A stretch of 64,000 nucleotides of DNA from Bacteroidota bacterium (GCA_018266395.1 JAFEAM010000009.1:1-64000), one strand, 5' to 3'. Positions 17,273 through 27,086 are shown, counted from the stretch's first letter. The notes: a model not told the origin generated them from the sequence alone. Numbers and translations: made by a program.

Positions 17273-17665
17273 TTATGAATTCTCCCGGATGGCGGTGAAC
17301 TCAATTTCAACAAGGTATTCTGGTTCGATCAACGCAACTACCTGTACCATTGTGGTGGCTGGCCTGATAGCTGAAAATGACTCGCCATGCGCTTTGCCCA
17401 CTTCTTTCCAGAAAGCAATGTCGGTCACAAAAATGCGGGTACGTATGACATCCGACAAAGTGAATCCCGCTGAGACAAGAATCTTCTCCGCTTTATTGAT
17501 GATGAACCGGGTCTGTTCGTAGGGGTTGCCCTTCCCTACTACCTTTCCATCCTCACCTATCGCTACCGTGCCCGTTACTTCAAGCTGGTTGCCTATTTGC
17601 ACAGCACGACTGTACCCGACAATCGATTCCCACGGTGCGCCTGAGGAGAAGTTGGTTCTGGTCAT
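17273..17665 (-). CDS. RidA/YjgF/UK114-family deaminase
   Basis: 130 residues from ATG 17665 (MTRTNFSSGAPWE), the usual start for this subgroup; an ATG at 17680 would add five residues. It has the RidA fold motifs VTGTVAIGEDGKVVG and the C-terminal IRPATTMVQVVAL with the catalytic arginine, then E(Y)LVEIEFTAI. RidA proteins hydrolyse reactive enamine/imine intermediates from PLP enzymes; this subgroup may act on other imines. It lies upstream of the Rieske oxygenase on the same strand and may be co-transcribed. The specific substrate cannot be told. Confidence 0.92.
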   Translation of the reverse strand: MTRTNFSSGAPWESIVGYSRAVQIGNQLEVTGTVAIGEDGKVVGKGNPYEQTRFIINKAEKILVSAGFTLSDVIRTRIFVTDIAFWKEVGKAHGESFSAIRPATTMVQVVALIEPEYLVEIEFTAIRENS

Positions 17666-17774
17666 GTTTTTTACATCCAAGTTATCGTCTTGAAAGGTTG
17701 AAGATACTGCTGATGGCTTGCTTTCGAAATCAACGAGGAATAACCAATTTTAGGCAATAATAACCCAGGCATTC

Positions 17775-18092
17775 ATGAAAGAGATTACTGTCCAGGAACT
17801 CAAAGAACTCAGAGACAAGCAGGCTGATTTTCAGCTGATTGATGTAAGGGAACCGCATGAATATCACTTCTGTAATCTGGGGGGAGAACTTATTCCACAG
17901 GGTCAGATCCCGTTTAACCTGGACAAGATATCAAAGGACAAGATGGTGATCTTGCAGTGCCGCAGCGGTGCGCGGAGTGGCACTATGGTTAAGTGGCTGG
18001 AAAAAAACCATGGATTTACAAACCTCTACAACCTGAAAGGGGGCATTCTCGCGTGGTCGGATCAAATAGATCCGAGCGTGCCCAAATACTAA
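17775..18092 (+). CDS. Single-domain rhodanese-like sulfurtransferase
   Basis: 105 residues, one rhodanese domain. The active-site loop is CRSGAR with catalytic Cys62, preceded by IDVREPHEY. Such proteins carry persulfide sulfur, often for tRNA thiolation, cofactor synthesis or sulfide handling. There is no signal peptide, so it is cytoplasmic. Its stop overlaps the end of the convergent sulfhydrylase gene by four bases. The pairing with a sulfur-assimilation enzyme is suggestive, but the genes are on opposite strands. Confidence 0.92.
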   Translation: MKEITVQELKELRDKQADFQLIDVREPHEYHFCNLGGELIPQGQIPFNLDKISKDKMVILQCRSGARSGTMVKWLEKNHGFTNLYNLKGGILAWSDQIDPSVPKY

Positions 18093-19261
18093 GATTCAAT
18101 GGCCTGCTTCACATCGGCAATGATGTCGTCGATATGTTCCAATCCTGCTGATACCCTGATGAGCCCTGGCGTAATCCCAACGGCTGCCCGTTCCGCATTC
18201 GTCAGCTTCGAGTGCGTGGTGGATGCCGGGTGTGTTGCAATGGTGCGCACATCACCAAGATTGGCCGAATGAGAAATCATCTTCAGCGAATTCAGAAATC
18301 TCCTCCCCTGTTCAATGCCACCCCTTACCTCGAAGGTGACAACGCCGCCACCTGACTTCATTTGCTTCTTCGCAAGGGAGAAGTGAGGGTGTGATGGCAG
18401 AAACGGATACTTCACAAGCGTCACCTGCGGATGCGTTTCAAGAAATTGAGCAAGCTTCAGTGCATTCTCGCCATGCCTGTCCATACGGACCGCGAGCGTT
18501 TCCAGGCTTTTCGACAAGATCCATGCATTAAATGGCGACATGGCGGGTCCGGTGTGACGGGCAAAATACCGCACCTCCTTGATCAGGTCTTTTCGTCCCA
18601 CGACGGCCCCGCCGATTACGCGGCCCTGCCCATCAATGAATTTGGTGGCAGAATGGGTCACCAATCCGGCGCCCCAGCGGATTGGGTTCTGTATATAGGG
18701 CGTACAAAAACAATTGTCCACGTTGAGGATCACGTTGCGGCTTGCGGCAAGTTTTCCGAGCCATTCCAGGTCGATGATGTCCAGCGCGGGATTGGATGGC
18801 GATTCAACAAAAATCATCCTGGTGTTGGGACGGATGGCTGCCTCCCACACGGAGTGGTCGTCATTAACGTCAACATAAGTATGCGAAATTCCCACACGCG
18901 GGAAGAGTACGGTAAATATCTGGTGGGTGGAGCCAAAAACCGACCGGGAAGCAACCACATGATCGCCGGAACGCAGCAACGCTGCCATGCTCAGGTACAT
19001 GGCCGCCATCCCTGAAGCAGTGGCTATTCCATCTTCAGCGCCTTCCAGCAAACATAGTTTGTCTATGAACTCGGTGTTGTTTGGATTGGAAAAACGGGTA
19101 TAGATGTTCCCCGGGATTTCATCCGCAAAAAGCGCGCGGGCCTGCTCTGCATCCTCAAAGACAAAGCTGGAGGTGAGGTATAAGGGTACAGAGTGCTCAC
19201 GGTACTGAGTTGTTGGCTGCTGTGTCCTGATGGCATCCGTTTCGAAGTGATTTGTACTCAT
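18089..19261 (-). CDS. metZ: O-succinylhomoserine sulfhydrylase (trans-sulfuration PLP enzyme)
   Basis: 390 residues. It is a Cys/Met-metabolism PLP enzyme with the cofactor lysine at Lys207 in SATKFIDGQGR; the FIDGQGR form is typical of the MetZ group rather than cystathionine gamma-synthase. Other motifs are YTRFSNPNN, SGMAAMYLS and the C-terminal SANLGDVRTIATHPASTTHSKL. It makes homocysteine from O-succinyl- or O-acetyl-homoserine and sulfide. No other methionine gene is adjacent. The start at ATG 19261 gives MSTNHFETDAIRTQ, normal for the family. Cystathionine gamma-synthase is the main alternative call. Confidence 0.88.
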   Translation of the reverse strand: MSTNHFETDAIRTQQPTTQYREHSVPLYLTSSFVFEDAEQARALFADEIPGNIYTRFSNPNNTEFIDKLCLLEGAEDGIATASGMAAMYLSMAALLRSGDHVVASRSVFGSTHQIFTVLFPRVGISHTYVDVNDDHSVWEAAIRPNTRMIFVESPSNPALDIIDLEWLGKLAASRNVILNVDNCFCTPYIQNPIRWGAGLVTHSATKFIDGQGRVIGGAVVGRKDLIKEVRYFARHTGPAMSPFNAWILSKSLETLAVRMDRHGENALKLAQFLETHPQVTLVKYPFLPSHPHFSLAKKQMKSGGGVVTFEVRGGIEQGRRFLNSLKMISHSANLGDVRTIATHPASTTHSKLTNAERAAVGITPGLIRVSAGLEHIDDIIADVKQAIES

Positions 19262-19305
19262 GGCGTTGGTTGCGACACGCTAAATTACGTCCAATTTCTC
19301 CACAC

Positions 19306-20715
19306 TCAAGGCTTGCTTGACGCACTCAACTGACTGCCTCCATTGCCGGGCCAGAAGAGTGAACCCAATACCATCGAAATGATGCTGATCAGGGTCGCCG
19401 GAACCAACGCAGGCATGCCAGTGGCAATCACAAACTCAAACACGATCCACGCAAGGCAACCCGCAACCATGGACAGTATGGCGCCGGCACTGCTGGCCTT
19501 CTTCCAGTAGAGTCCAAGTACCAATGCAGCAAACAGGGTTACCAGGCTCAGGATGGATGACTCACCGACGAGGTCATAGATATTGCTGCGCATGCAGGCC
19601 ATGACGGTTGCCACCCCGCTGAAAAGAAGTACCGACAAGCGTGTAAGTAAAAGCATGCGTTCGTCACTGAGCTTTGTTTTCATCAAGGGGCGGATGAGGT
19701 TTTCAGAAAATATGGCTGCAGGCGCAAGAATGGCGGAACTGGTAGTGCTCATGATGGCTGACAAAAGTGATCCAAAAAAAAGTACCTGTATGCCAAGGCT
19801 GGTATGGCTGAGCACCATATTGGGCAGGCTCAATTGGGTATCGCCGTTGACAAAATCCGGGTAAAGCTGCCGCGTACAGAGACTGATGAACAAAGGCAGC
19901 ATCGCAACGGTCAGATACAGTATGGCAGCATAATAGCAGGACCTCACTGCAGTCCGTGCCGACCCTGATGACATCGCCCGCTGAAATACATCCTGGGAAG
20001 GTATGGAGCCAAGACCAAGCACCGACCAGGCCGCGAGGTAGCTGGTCACCTCCTTCCACTCCGGTGCCGGCAGGAACCTGAAGTTTTCGGGACGAACATC
20101 GTGGATAACTTTCATCACGCCTCCGGCCTTGTCGCTCAGCACCACCGCCAGCACGAGAAGACCAAGAATGATGATGATGCTTTGTATAAAATCTGTAATG
20201 GAGATTGCCCACATCCCGCCCACGTAGGTGTAGAATGTCACAACTCCTGCACTGATAAGCACCCCTTGCCAGACAGCCAGGCCGGTAACCACATGCAGAA
20301 TCAACCCCATCGCCACCAGTTGAGCTGCAATGTAGCCGGCATAGGGTGGAGCAAGGAAGATGCTTGCTATCAATTCGGCCCTGGCCCCAAATCTTACTTT
20401 GAAAAAATCCCCCAGCGTAAGCAGGTTCATGTTGTACAGCTTTCTTGCAAAGAAGAGCCCGAACAACACCAGGCACAGGGCGGCACCGAAAGGATCTTCA
20501 ATGACAGAGTAAAGTCCGCCCTTCAAGAATTCCGATGATGCGCCAAAGACGGTTTCTGAACCGAACCACGTGGCAAAAAGTGCAGCTGAACTTAGCAATA
20601 CTGGCAGGCTTCGTCCGGCCAGCATAAAATCTCCTGAGGTCTTAACCCTTCGTGCGGCCCAGTAGCCTACCAATACGGTGGCTATGAGATAAAGAATGAT
20701 GGATCCGAGCAGCAA
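19306..20715 (-). CDS. Sodium:solute symporter (SSS family)
   Basis: 469 residues, about 12-13 membrane helices. Family features include DFMLAGRSLP after helix 1, FGSETVFG and SIPSQDVFQRAMSS in the core. It would carry a small solute (sugar, proline, pantothenate or similar) with sodium. The start must be non-ATG: the frame has a TGA two codons before TTG 20715, and the first ATG after it would remove helix 1. A terminator-like hairpin with a T-rich tail lies 33-59 bases upstream of this TTG. The substrate is not inferable; the gene stands alone. Confidence 0.88.
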   Translation of the reverse strand: MLLGSIILYLIATVLVGYWAARRVKTSGDFMLAGRSLPVLLSSAALFATWFGSETVFGASSEFLKGGLYSVIEDPFGAALCLVLFGLFFARKLYNMNLLTLGDFFKVRFGARAELIASIFLAPPYAGYIAAQLVAMGLILHVVTGLAVWQGVLISAGVVTFYTYVGGMWAISITDFIQSIIIILGLLVLAVVLSDKAGGVMKVIHDVRPENFRFLPAPEWKEVTSYLAAWSVLGLGSIPSQDVFQRAMSSGSARTAVRSCYYAAILYLTVAMLPLFISLCTRQLYPDFVNGDTQLSLPNMVLSHTSLGIQVLFFGSLLSAIMSTTSSAILAPAAIFSENLIRPLMKTKLSDERMLLLTRLSVLLFSGVATVMACMRSNIYDLVGESSILSLVTLFAALVLGLYWKKASSAGAILSMVAGCLAWIVFEFVIATGMPALVPATLISIISMVLGSLFWPGNGGSQLSASSKP

Positions 20716-20734
20716 CGATCACGATTTCGGGCAA

Positions 20735-20774
20735 ATAAAAAAGAAAATCCCCCAAAGTCCTTGACCCCGGGGGA
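20735..20774 (-). terminator. Intrinsic terminator or attenuator between small membrane protein and SSS gene
   Basis: On the minus strand TCCCCC and GGGGGA (20769-20774 and 20748-20753) pair around a 15-base loop and are followed by TTTTCTTTTTTATTT. It ends the small upstream gene, but its T-tract ends only about 20 bases before the TTG of the symporter. Confidence 0.7.
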
Positions 20775-20823
20775 AATTCTCGTCTATAGTTGGCTTTAAT
20801 CTGTACCGAAGATAGCCGGAGCC

Positions 20824-21045
20824 TCATGTGCCGCCAATGGGCCGGCGGCAGTTCAGCAATCCGGCCGATGAGCAGTCGATTTTGGCGACAAAGCGGCAAT
20901 GTTGGGACGGGTCCTGGTGAATAGCGGAAGTCCTTTTTCTGCTCCCAGGCGGCAGGGTTCTCCGGCTGATATCGATGGCTAATAATATCAGTCCCAGGAA
21001 GAACAGGATCATGACAACCAGGAAGATTTTCTTGGACCGGCTCAT
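20824..21045 (-). CDS. Small single-pass membrane protein
   Basis: 73 residues from ATG 21045. The N-terminus MSRSKKIFLVVMILFFLGLIL is a positively charged start and one membrane helix, followed by IDISRRT and a polar tail with three cysteines. The start and SRRT-PGS stretch resemble small proteins often seen in Cytophagales, but I cannot name a family. The tail may be altered by a frameshift compared with relatives. The gene is framed by terminators on both sides (21053-21072 and 20735-20774), which supports a real short transcript. Confidence 0.5.
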   Translation of the reverse strand: MSRSKKIFLVVMILFFLGLILLAIDISRRTLPPGSRKRTSAIHQDPSQHCRFVAKIDCSSAGLLNCRRPIGGT

Positions 21046-21052
21046 CAAGCAA

Positions 21053-21072
21053 AAAGGGGCCTGCGCCCCTTT
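21053..21072 (-). terminator. Intrinsic terminator after rplT
   Basis: Perfect 8-bp stem AAAGGGGC / GCCCCTTT with a four-base loop, eight bases past the rplT stop. Read on the minus strand it runs into TTTTTGC. It closes the thrS-infC-rpmI-rplT unit. Confidence 0.85.
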
Positions 21073-21080
21073 GTATTAGT

Positions 21081-21425
21081 CTATTTCACTTTGTTAACCA
21101 CCTCTGCAAATGCTTCAGGGTGGTTCATCGCGAGGTCGGCCAGGACTTTGCGGTTCAGGTCGATGCCCGCGGTCTTCAACTTGCCCATCAGTTCTGAATA
21201 GGACAAACCATGAAGCCGTGCGCCGGCATTAATACGCTGGATCCAAAGAGCGCGGAAGTCACGCTTCCTGGCTTTACGGTCTCTGTACTGGTATACGAGA
21301 CCCTTTTCGACCGCATTTTTAGCTACGGTCCATACATTCTTCTTCCTGCCAAAGAAGCCTTTGGCAAGTTTGAGCACCCTTTTGCGCCTGGCGCGGGATG
21401 CCACATGATTGACTGAACGAGGCAT
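21081..21425 (-). CDS. rplT: 50S ribosomal protein L20
   Basis: 114 residues, standard length. The start [23 protein letters not shown] and later [21 protein letters not shown] are diagnostic. L20 is needed early in assembly of the large ribosomal subunit and binds 23S rRNA. It is last in the conserved thrS-infC-rpmI-rplT order and is followed by a terminator. The 100-bp gap between rpmI and rplT is longer than the other gaps and could hold a leader, but I see no recognised structure. Confidence 0.99.
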   Translation of the reverse strand: MPRSVNHVASRARRKRVLKLAKGFFGRKKNVWTVAKNAVEKGLVYQYRDRKARKRDFRALWIQRINAGARLHGLSYSELMGKLKTAGIDLNRKVLADLAMNHPEAFAEVVNKVK

Positions 21426-21525
21426 GAATTTTAATTTTTTGGTGCTGGCGTTCTTTCTTCAGAAAGAATCTTTAGCCAGTTACCGGGTTATACACTAAAC
21501 CATCAGGAGTTCTCGACTCACTGAT

Positions 21526-21726
21526 TTACACTGCATAAGGAAGCATCGGCCTCACATTTCCGACATCAACTTTCTTGACGACGGAAGAGTTGCTCAAACG
21601 TCTCTTCTGCTTTGTTTCCTTCTTGGTCAGGATGTGGCGCTTGTAAGCACGCTTGCGCTTGATCTTACCAGTGCCGGTTACCTTGAACCGCTTCTTTGCA
21701 CCTGACTTTGTTTTTAGTTTCGGCAT
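21526..21726 (-). CDS. rpmI: 50S ribosomal protein L35
   Basis: 66 residues. The sequence begins [21 protein letters not shown] and contains [20 protein letters not shown], typical of L35. It is highly basic and a structural protein of the large subunit. It lies 27 bp after infC and before rplT in the usual order. Confidence 0.99.
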   Translation of the reverse strand: MPKLKTKSGAKKRFKVTGTGKIKRKRAYKRHILTKKETKQKRRLSNSSVVKKVDVGNVRPMLPYAV

Positions 21727-21753
21727 CTTGTTAAGTATTCAGATATATTCAGA

Positions 21754-22341
21754 CTATTTCTTTCCTGCACCTGGTTTGGGGGTCAGCATCATGTACATCC
21801 GCTTTCCTTCCAACTTCGGGAATTGTTCCACTTTTCCCACTTCCTCCAGGGACTGGGCAAACTTCAACAACAATATTTCACCCCGTTCCTTGTACACAAT
21901 CGACCTTCCTGCAAAATGCACGTACGCCTTCACTTTGGCTCCTTCCTTCAGAAAGTTGATCGCATGCTTGACCTTAAAGTTAAAGTCATGGTCATCCGTA
22001 TTGGGCCCAAAGCGCATTTCCTTTACAACTGTCTTCTGCGCATTGGATTTTATCTCCTTCTGTTTCTTCTTCTGCTCGTACTTGAACTTCGAGTAATCAA
22101 TCACCTTGCAAACCGGCGGATCTGCATTGGGTGAAATCTCTACAAGGTCCAATCCCTGCTCCTGCGCCATCTTTATGGCCACATGTATCGGATATACGTC
22201 GACCTTTATATTTTCTCCTACCACCCGTACCCTGGGCGCTGTTATGCGCTCATTGACGCGATAGGGTTCCTCTACAACTCTGGGACGAAAGCCCGGCCGG
22301 TTGAACGGGCGAGGACGGTTACTTCCGGGAATAAATGCCAC
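21754..22341 (-). CDS. infC: Translation initiation factor IF-3
   Basis: 195 residues if started at GTG 22341. No ATG exists between the upstream in-frame stop and the family N-terminus, so the start is non-ATG; ATA and GTG are the adjacent codons. The N domain ([21 protein letters not shown]) and C domain ([25 protein letters not shown]) are both present. IF-3 binds the 30S subunit, prevents premature 50S joining and checks the start codon. Many bacteria start infC at a rare codon so that IF-3 represses its own synthesis; the GTG fits this, though weakly. It follows thrS by 125 bp. Confidence 0.97.
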   Translation of the reverse strand: MAFIPGSNRPRPFNRPGFRPRVVEEPYRVNERITAPRVRVVGENIKVDVYPIHVAIKMAQEQGLDLVEISPNADPPVCKVIDYSKFKYEQKKKQKEIKSNAQKTVVKEMRFGPNTDDHDFNFKVKHAINFLKEGAKVKAYVHFAGRSIVYKERGEILLLKFAQSLEEVGKVEQFPKLEGKRMYMMLTPKPGAGKK

Positions 22342-22466
22342 TATTAGGGTTTAAGTTTAACATGTTATAACTTCTGCCTGTTGGTCCAAAAACGCACACA
22401 GGGGCGCAAATATCAGGAATATTTCGCTTTTTCCACGTGAAAAACTCTGAAATTTTGAGCGGCCGC

Positions 22467-24404
22467 TCATACCGGCATGGCAAATTCCTTATTAAACGTG
22501 GCAATGAAGTCCGGCAATGAAACTGACCCCTGGTCTCCTGCGCCGTGCTTGCGAACAGCCACCTTTTGTTCCTGTGCCTCCTTCTCCCCGACGATGAGCA
22601 TATAGGGTATCTTCTTCACCTCGGCATCCCTGATTTTCCTGCCGATCTTTTCATCACGGTCATCCAGAATGCCCCGAATGTCCCGGCTCCTCAACTCATT
22701 AATAACACTAGCTGCATAGTCGTTGAATCGCTCAGAGATAGGCAGGACGGCCACCTGTTCAGGCGAAAGCCACACAGGGAAGTTGCCTGCACAGTGCTCG
22801 ATAAGTACGGCGACAAACCGTTCCAGCGACCCGAATGGCGCCCTGTGGATCATCACAGGCTGGTGTTTTTGGTTATCTGAACCTACATATTCAAGTTCAA
22901 ACCGCTGCGGAAGCTGGTAATCCACCTGGATGGTCCCTAATTGCCAGCTCCTTCCCAGGGCATCCTTTACCATGAAATCCAGCTTGGGACCATAGAACGC
23001 CGCTTCACCTTTGACGGCAACGGTCTTCAGTCCACGCTCATCGGCGGCTTCCTGAATCTCTCGCTCCGCCCTGTCCCACAGCGCATCCTCGCCGATATAC
23101 TTCTCCTTATTGGCTGGGTCCCTGAGAGACACCTGAGCAGTATAGTTTTCAAATCCCAGCGCAGTGAACACGTGCAGCACGAGATCGATCACCTTGATAA
23201 ACTCTTCCTTTACCTGATCAGGGCGGCAGAAAATATGCGCATCATCCTGAGTGAACCCGCGCACCCTCGTAAGTCCATGCAGTTCACCACTTTGTTCATA
23301 GCGGTAAACCGTGCCAAATTCCGCCAGTCTGATCGGCAGATCCTTGTATGACCTTGGTTTCACTTTATAAATCTCGCAGTGATGCGGGCAGTTCATTGGC
23401 TTAAGCAGGAATTCTTCCGTGACATCGGGCGTGTGAATGGGCTGAAAGGAATCCTTCCCATACTTTTCATAGTGGCCTGAAGTAACATAAAGAGACTTGC
23501 TGCCGATATGAGGCGTTACCACAGGATCATATCCGGCTTTCACCTGGGCCTTCCTCATGAACTGTTCCAACCGCTCCCTCAGTACGGTCCCTTTGGGAAG
23601 CCAAAGCGGAAGCCCCATGCCCACCTTTTCCGAGAAAGCGAACAATTCCAGTTCGCGGCCCAGTTTGCGGTGGTCCCTCTTCTTTGCCTCCTCCAGCATG
23701 AGAAGGTACTCATCCAGTTCTTTTTGCTTTGGAAAGGTTATTCCATAAATGCGGGTAAGCATTTTGTTCTTCTCATTGCCACGCCAGTAAGCGCCGGCTA
23801 CATTGAGAAGCTTAACAGCCTTCACATATCCTGTCGTTGGAATGTGTGGGCCACGGCACAGATCGGTAAAGTTCCCCTGTTCGTAGAAAGTGATGGACCC
23901 GTCGGTGAGATCTTTGAGCAATTCAATTTTGTAGGGGTCGCCCTTTTTGGTGAAATATTCAATGGCTTCTGATTTGGAAACCTCTCTTCGGCGGAAGCTG
24001 TTATTCTGACGTGCCAGCTCGATCATCTTTGCTTCGACCTTCGCCAGGTCATCCTCACCAAAGGCCAGATCTCCGAGGTCTACATCATAATAGAAGCCAT
24101 TCTCTATTGGAGGGCCGATGCCGAACTTGACGCCCGGGTACAGCGCTTCAAGCGCTTCGGCCATCAGGTGTGCCGACGAGTGCCAAAACGCATACTTGCC
24201 CCCTTTGTCGTTCCAGGTAAATATCCTGATGGATGCATCCTGTTCTATGGGGCGTGACAGATCACGGATTTCGCCATCCACTTCAATGGAAAGGGCATTT
24301 CGGGCAAGACCTTCACTAATACTTTTCGCGATATCCATACCACTTACCCCGGCAGGATATGTCCTGGCCGAGCCATCCGGTAGTGTAATTTTCACCTCAC
24401 TCAT
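22467..24404 (-). CDS. thrS: Threonyl-tRNA synthetase
   Basis: 645 residues from ATG 24404 ([11 protein letters not shown]); an in-frame ATG further upstream would add 12 residues outside the family N-terminus. Domains in order are TGS (about 1-62), the editing domain with HSSAH and CRGPHIP, the class II catalytic core with the zinc cysteine in [10 protein letters not shown], and a C-terminal anticodon-binding domain ([10 protein letters not shown]). It charges tRNA-Thr. The gene heads the conserved cluster with infC, rpmI and rplT. A palindrome TGAGCGGCCGCTCA overlaps its stop codon (22456-22469). Confidence 0.98.
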   Translation of the reverse strand: MSEVKITLPDGSARTYPAGVSGMDIAKSISEGLARNALSIEVDGEIRDLSRPIEQDASIRIFTWNDKGGKYAFWHSSAHLMAEALEALYPGVKFGIGPPIENGFYYDVDLGDLAFGEDDLAKVEAKMIELARQNNSFRRREVSKSEAIEYFTKKGDPYKIELLKDLTDGSITFYEQGNFTDLCRGPHIPTTGYVKAVKLLNVAGAYWRGNEKNKMLTRIYGITFPKQKELDEYLLMLEEAKKRDHRKLGRELELFAFSEKVGMGLPLWLPKGTVLRERLEQFMRKAQVKAGYDPVVTPHIGSKSLYVTSGHYEKYGKDSFQPIHTPDVTEEFLLKPMNCPHHCEIYKVKPRSYKDLPIRLAEFGTVYRYEQSGELHGLTRVRGFTQDDAHIFCRPDQVKEEFIKVIDLVLHVFTALGFENYTAQVSLRDPANKEKYIGEDALWDRAEREIQEAADERGLKTVAVKGEAAFYGPKLDFMVKDALGRSWQLGTIQVDYQLPQRFELEYVGSDNQKHQPVMIHRAPFGSLERFVAVLIEHCAGNFPVWLSPEQVAVLPISERFNDYAASVINELRSRDIRGILDDRDEKIGRKIRDAEVKKIPYMLIVGEKEAQEQKVAVRKHGAGDQGSVSLPDFIATFNKEFAMPV

Positions 24405-24475
24405 CTTAAACGAATACAAATTTGAGGTGCAAATATGCAATTTTTCAGCCTTCCTTCTTCAGATGAAAGTCAGGA

Positions 24476-26968
24476 CTAGAGCTTGAACTGAATGGTGAAG
24501 GTGACGCCGAAGGGGCGCACGTTTGGATTATTCAGGTAGGTCAGGCGATGAATAAAATCAATCCGCAGAAGCCGGAATATATTCTCTACACCGTAGCCAA
24601 CTTCAACATAAGGGCTGCCTGTGAAGTAGCCGGTATAAAGGGTCTTCTCTCCGCTGGGTGTCACTTCAGATATCAGGTCGCGGTTGGCATCGCTCAGGCT
24701 TCCGTAAACAACATTTGTCGTTGCCACGAGGCGCCATTGAAGTTTATTCAGCAGCGGGATTCTGTTGATCAGCAATCCCTCAAGGTATTGGCGGTATCGA
24801 AGAGATACGCTCTTGTCGCTGACGAATTCGCCAAAGTTCATCATGTTGTAAGTGAACTGTGAGTAGATTGGCGACTGGTTCCCGAGGTGAACCGTGAGCA
24901 ATGGATACGGAAGAGTATTGAAAATGTATTCACCGGTCAGGGTGACATAGCCAACTCCGAGCGGCCCCAGCCTAATTCGCTTGTCAATATTGAGCCGCAA
25001 TTTGTCGTATGCATAATTGCTTCCAAAGACCCCTTCGAAACCGTGAGTATACCTGAACGTGAAGACAGGCCATTTCTTGAGTCCCAGGCTGATCCGTTCG
25101 TTGCCGTTTTGAATGAAAGTCTCGTCACGCGCATAGCGAGATTCAATAGCAACTTCAGAAGAAGTCAGACGTTCGAGAACAGGCGAGTTGATGTCTGAGG
25201 GATTCTCGATGTAGCCAAACTTGTAGGTAGGGTCAAATGTCCAATAGCGAAAAGAGACTTTCTGGGTAAATCCCTTGAACAATTCTCTTTGGATGCCCGC
25301 ATAGCCTTCGTGATAATAGTATGCGCGTCTGTAGTTCCCCCAGCGTACTGCAGTAAGAAACAATGGATTGCTCGACAACGCTTCTTCGTCTATGCCCAGC
25401 CTGATAAGATCTGATGCAACCCTGAAGGTTACGGTTGTCCATCTATCCCTGGCGAGGATACGCTGCGCATAAGTCATGAACTTGAATTTCTGATCCTGAA
25501 AGCCATAGGCAGCATATCCTCCATAAATCATCTTTTTGCTGTATTGGCGGTTGGTCTTGAACCCGAATTGAAGACGCGAACCTTCTACCGTATTCCAGGC
25601 ATAGGTTCGCAGGTAAGGTCCCATCTCCACTTTCCCCAGGTCATAGTAGCCGTCAACCAGGGCCTTGAAAACTTCCGTATAGGTTTTGACAATGGGTATG
25701 TTCTTGATCGTATCGATCATTTGATATACGTTCTTTTCGGTCTGGGTCAATGGCTCATGCCTCAGCGAGTCCCAGTATTGTTCCTCCTGAAACATATTGA
25801 CATCTTCCGCGACCTTGATCCTCCTTTCGTAAAAGGCATTCTCACGGGGCTTGTTGATGACAAAGCGCCTGTTACTGGAATAAAACTTCGCCAGCAGACC
25901 TGCCGCGTTCTTACCAATCTCACTCACATCAATGAGAACGCGGTTCTTTACCGGAAGCCATGGACCCTCAGGCATCTTCACCAACTGTTGCTGCAATTTG
26001 ATTCGATCAATGAAGTTGATGTTGGCCTTCTCTCCCACCGTAACATCGATCTGCTTGAGCGCATATTCATTTTTGGTGATCCACATCGATCCGGTGAAAG
26101 CAAGTTCTGTGGGGCTTTTTGGGAAGAAGTCCAGGCGGTAGCAAAAATCATCTCCGATATACAAGCTATCCAGCAGGTCATATTCATAGTACAGCCGCCA
26201 GCCGTCAGCGATTGGCGAAACAAAGTTCTTGTTGATGATGGTCAGCCAGTTCTGATAGAAATTATACTCCTGGAAGGAGGAACCTACCAATTGCGTGATC
26301 ATGGACCCATCCTCCAGACCTACGCCATTGATCTTCGTCTTCTGTATTTCTTCTGATCTGAGTTCCGGGCTGCTCTTATAATATACCCTGGATACCGCCT
26401 CTGTAATGAAGAGGGGAAGCACCGGTTTTCCATCCTCGCCCACTATGCGATCCACACTGTCCAGCACCTGGGCAATCTTTTTCATTACCTTCCTCTCCCT
26501 GAACTTGCCGGATATATTGTCGATGTCAACCTCTGTCTTGGTGTAGGCTTCGTACTCATAGGCAGTCAGATTACGCTTATCATTCCTGTCCTTATTTCTG
26601 ACTACATTCCTGAGTATTTCAAACGCAGGATTTTCACCTGCATGGACAACGACTTCCTCCAGTGATGTCACTTCTTCTTCCAACTGAAAATTGACAGTCT
26701 GTTTCCCGGGCCTGACAGGCTTTGCCCTGGGCTTGTAGCCTATGTAGCTCGCAAGTACTGAATCTACCCGTTTAAGGGTACGAATAGTGTAATTGCCGTC
26801 AAAATCGGTGGTTGCTCCAGTGCTGGTGCCTTTGAATGTGACGTTGACAAAAGGTATGGGGTCACCTGTTTTAGCATCCGTCACCTTTCCTGTCACAACA
26901 AGTTCCTGCCCACTGCAGGCGGCAATTGTCAGCAGGAATGCGGCAGCATGCGCAATAAAGTATCTCAC
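24476..26968 (-). CDS. Carboxypeptidase-regulatory-like/DUF5686-type outer-membrane protein
   Basis: 830 residues from GTG 26968, chosen because it gives a signal peptide (about 1-20, FLLTIAACSGQ); an in-frame TTG lies at 27043. An N-terminal carboxypeptidase-D regulatory-like domain follows (VVTGKVTDAKTGDPIPFVNVTF, about 25-105), then a helical and beta region with the LxEVVVHAGENPAF motif, and a long C-terminal beta-barrel ending FTIQFKL. The layout fits the DUF5686 family of Bacteroidota outer-membrane proteins, whose function is not established. It is divergent from a BamA/TamA-type barrel gene; the two may share a control region (26969-27086). Confidence 0.85.
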   Translation of the reverse strand: MRYFIAHAAAFLLTIAACSGQELVVTGKVTDAKTGDPIPFVNVTFKGTSTGATTDFDGNYTIRTLKRVDSVLASYIGYKPRAKPVRPGKQTVNFQLEEEVTSLEEVVVHAGENPAFEILRNVVRNKDRNDKRNLTAYEYEAYTKTEVDIDNISGKFRERKVMKKIAQVLDSVDRIVGEDGKPVLPLFITEAVSRVYYKSSPELRSEEIQKTKINGVGLEDGSMITQLVGSSFQEYNFYQNWLTIINKNFVSPIADGWRLYYEYDLLDSLYIGDDFCYRLDFFPKSPTELAFTGSMWITKNEYALKQIDVTVGEKANINFIDRIKLQQQLVKMPEGPWLPVKNRVLIDVSEIGKNAAGLLAKFYSSNRRFVINKPRENAFYERRIKVAEDVNMFQEEQYWDSLRHEPLTQTEKNVYQMIDTIKNIPIVKTYTEVFKALVDGYYDLGKVEMGPYLRTYAWNTVEGSRLQFGFKTNRQYSKKMIYGGYAAYGFQDQKFKFMTYAQRILARDRWTTVTFRVASDLIRLGIDEEALSSNPLFLTAVRWGNYRRAYYYHEGYAGIQRELFKGFTQKVSFRYWTFDPTYKFGYIENPSDINSPVLERLTSSEVAIESRYARDETFIQNGNERISLGLKKWPVFTFRYTHGFEGVFGSNYAYDKLRLNIDKRIRLGPLGVGYVTLTGEYIFNTLPYPLLTVHLGNQSPIYSQFTYNMMNFGEFVSDKSVSLRYRQYLEGLLINRIPLLNKLQWRLVATTNVVYGSLSDANRDLISEVTPSGEKTLYTGYFTGSPYVEVGYGVENIFRLLRIDFIHRLTYLNNPNVRPFGVTFTIQFKL

Positions 26969-27086
26969 GGAGTAAGTTCTGTCAAGGCCGGTCAGAGCCC
27001 AAAAATCGGCGGCCAAAATGAAATCAAAAAGTTGAAATAGCAATTTAATAACTTTTATTTTTCGGACTCAAAGTAACCACCCCTGA

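Noticed and set aside
20642..21052. 136-codon minus frame spanning the small membrane gene and the start of the symporter
   Set aside because: It reads through both terminators and overlaps two better-supported genes; composition is unlike a protein.
22319..22504. Small minus frame across the thrS-infC gap
   Set aside because: Overlaps both conserved genes, no known motif; the gap is a leader.
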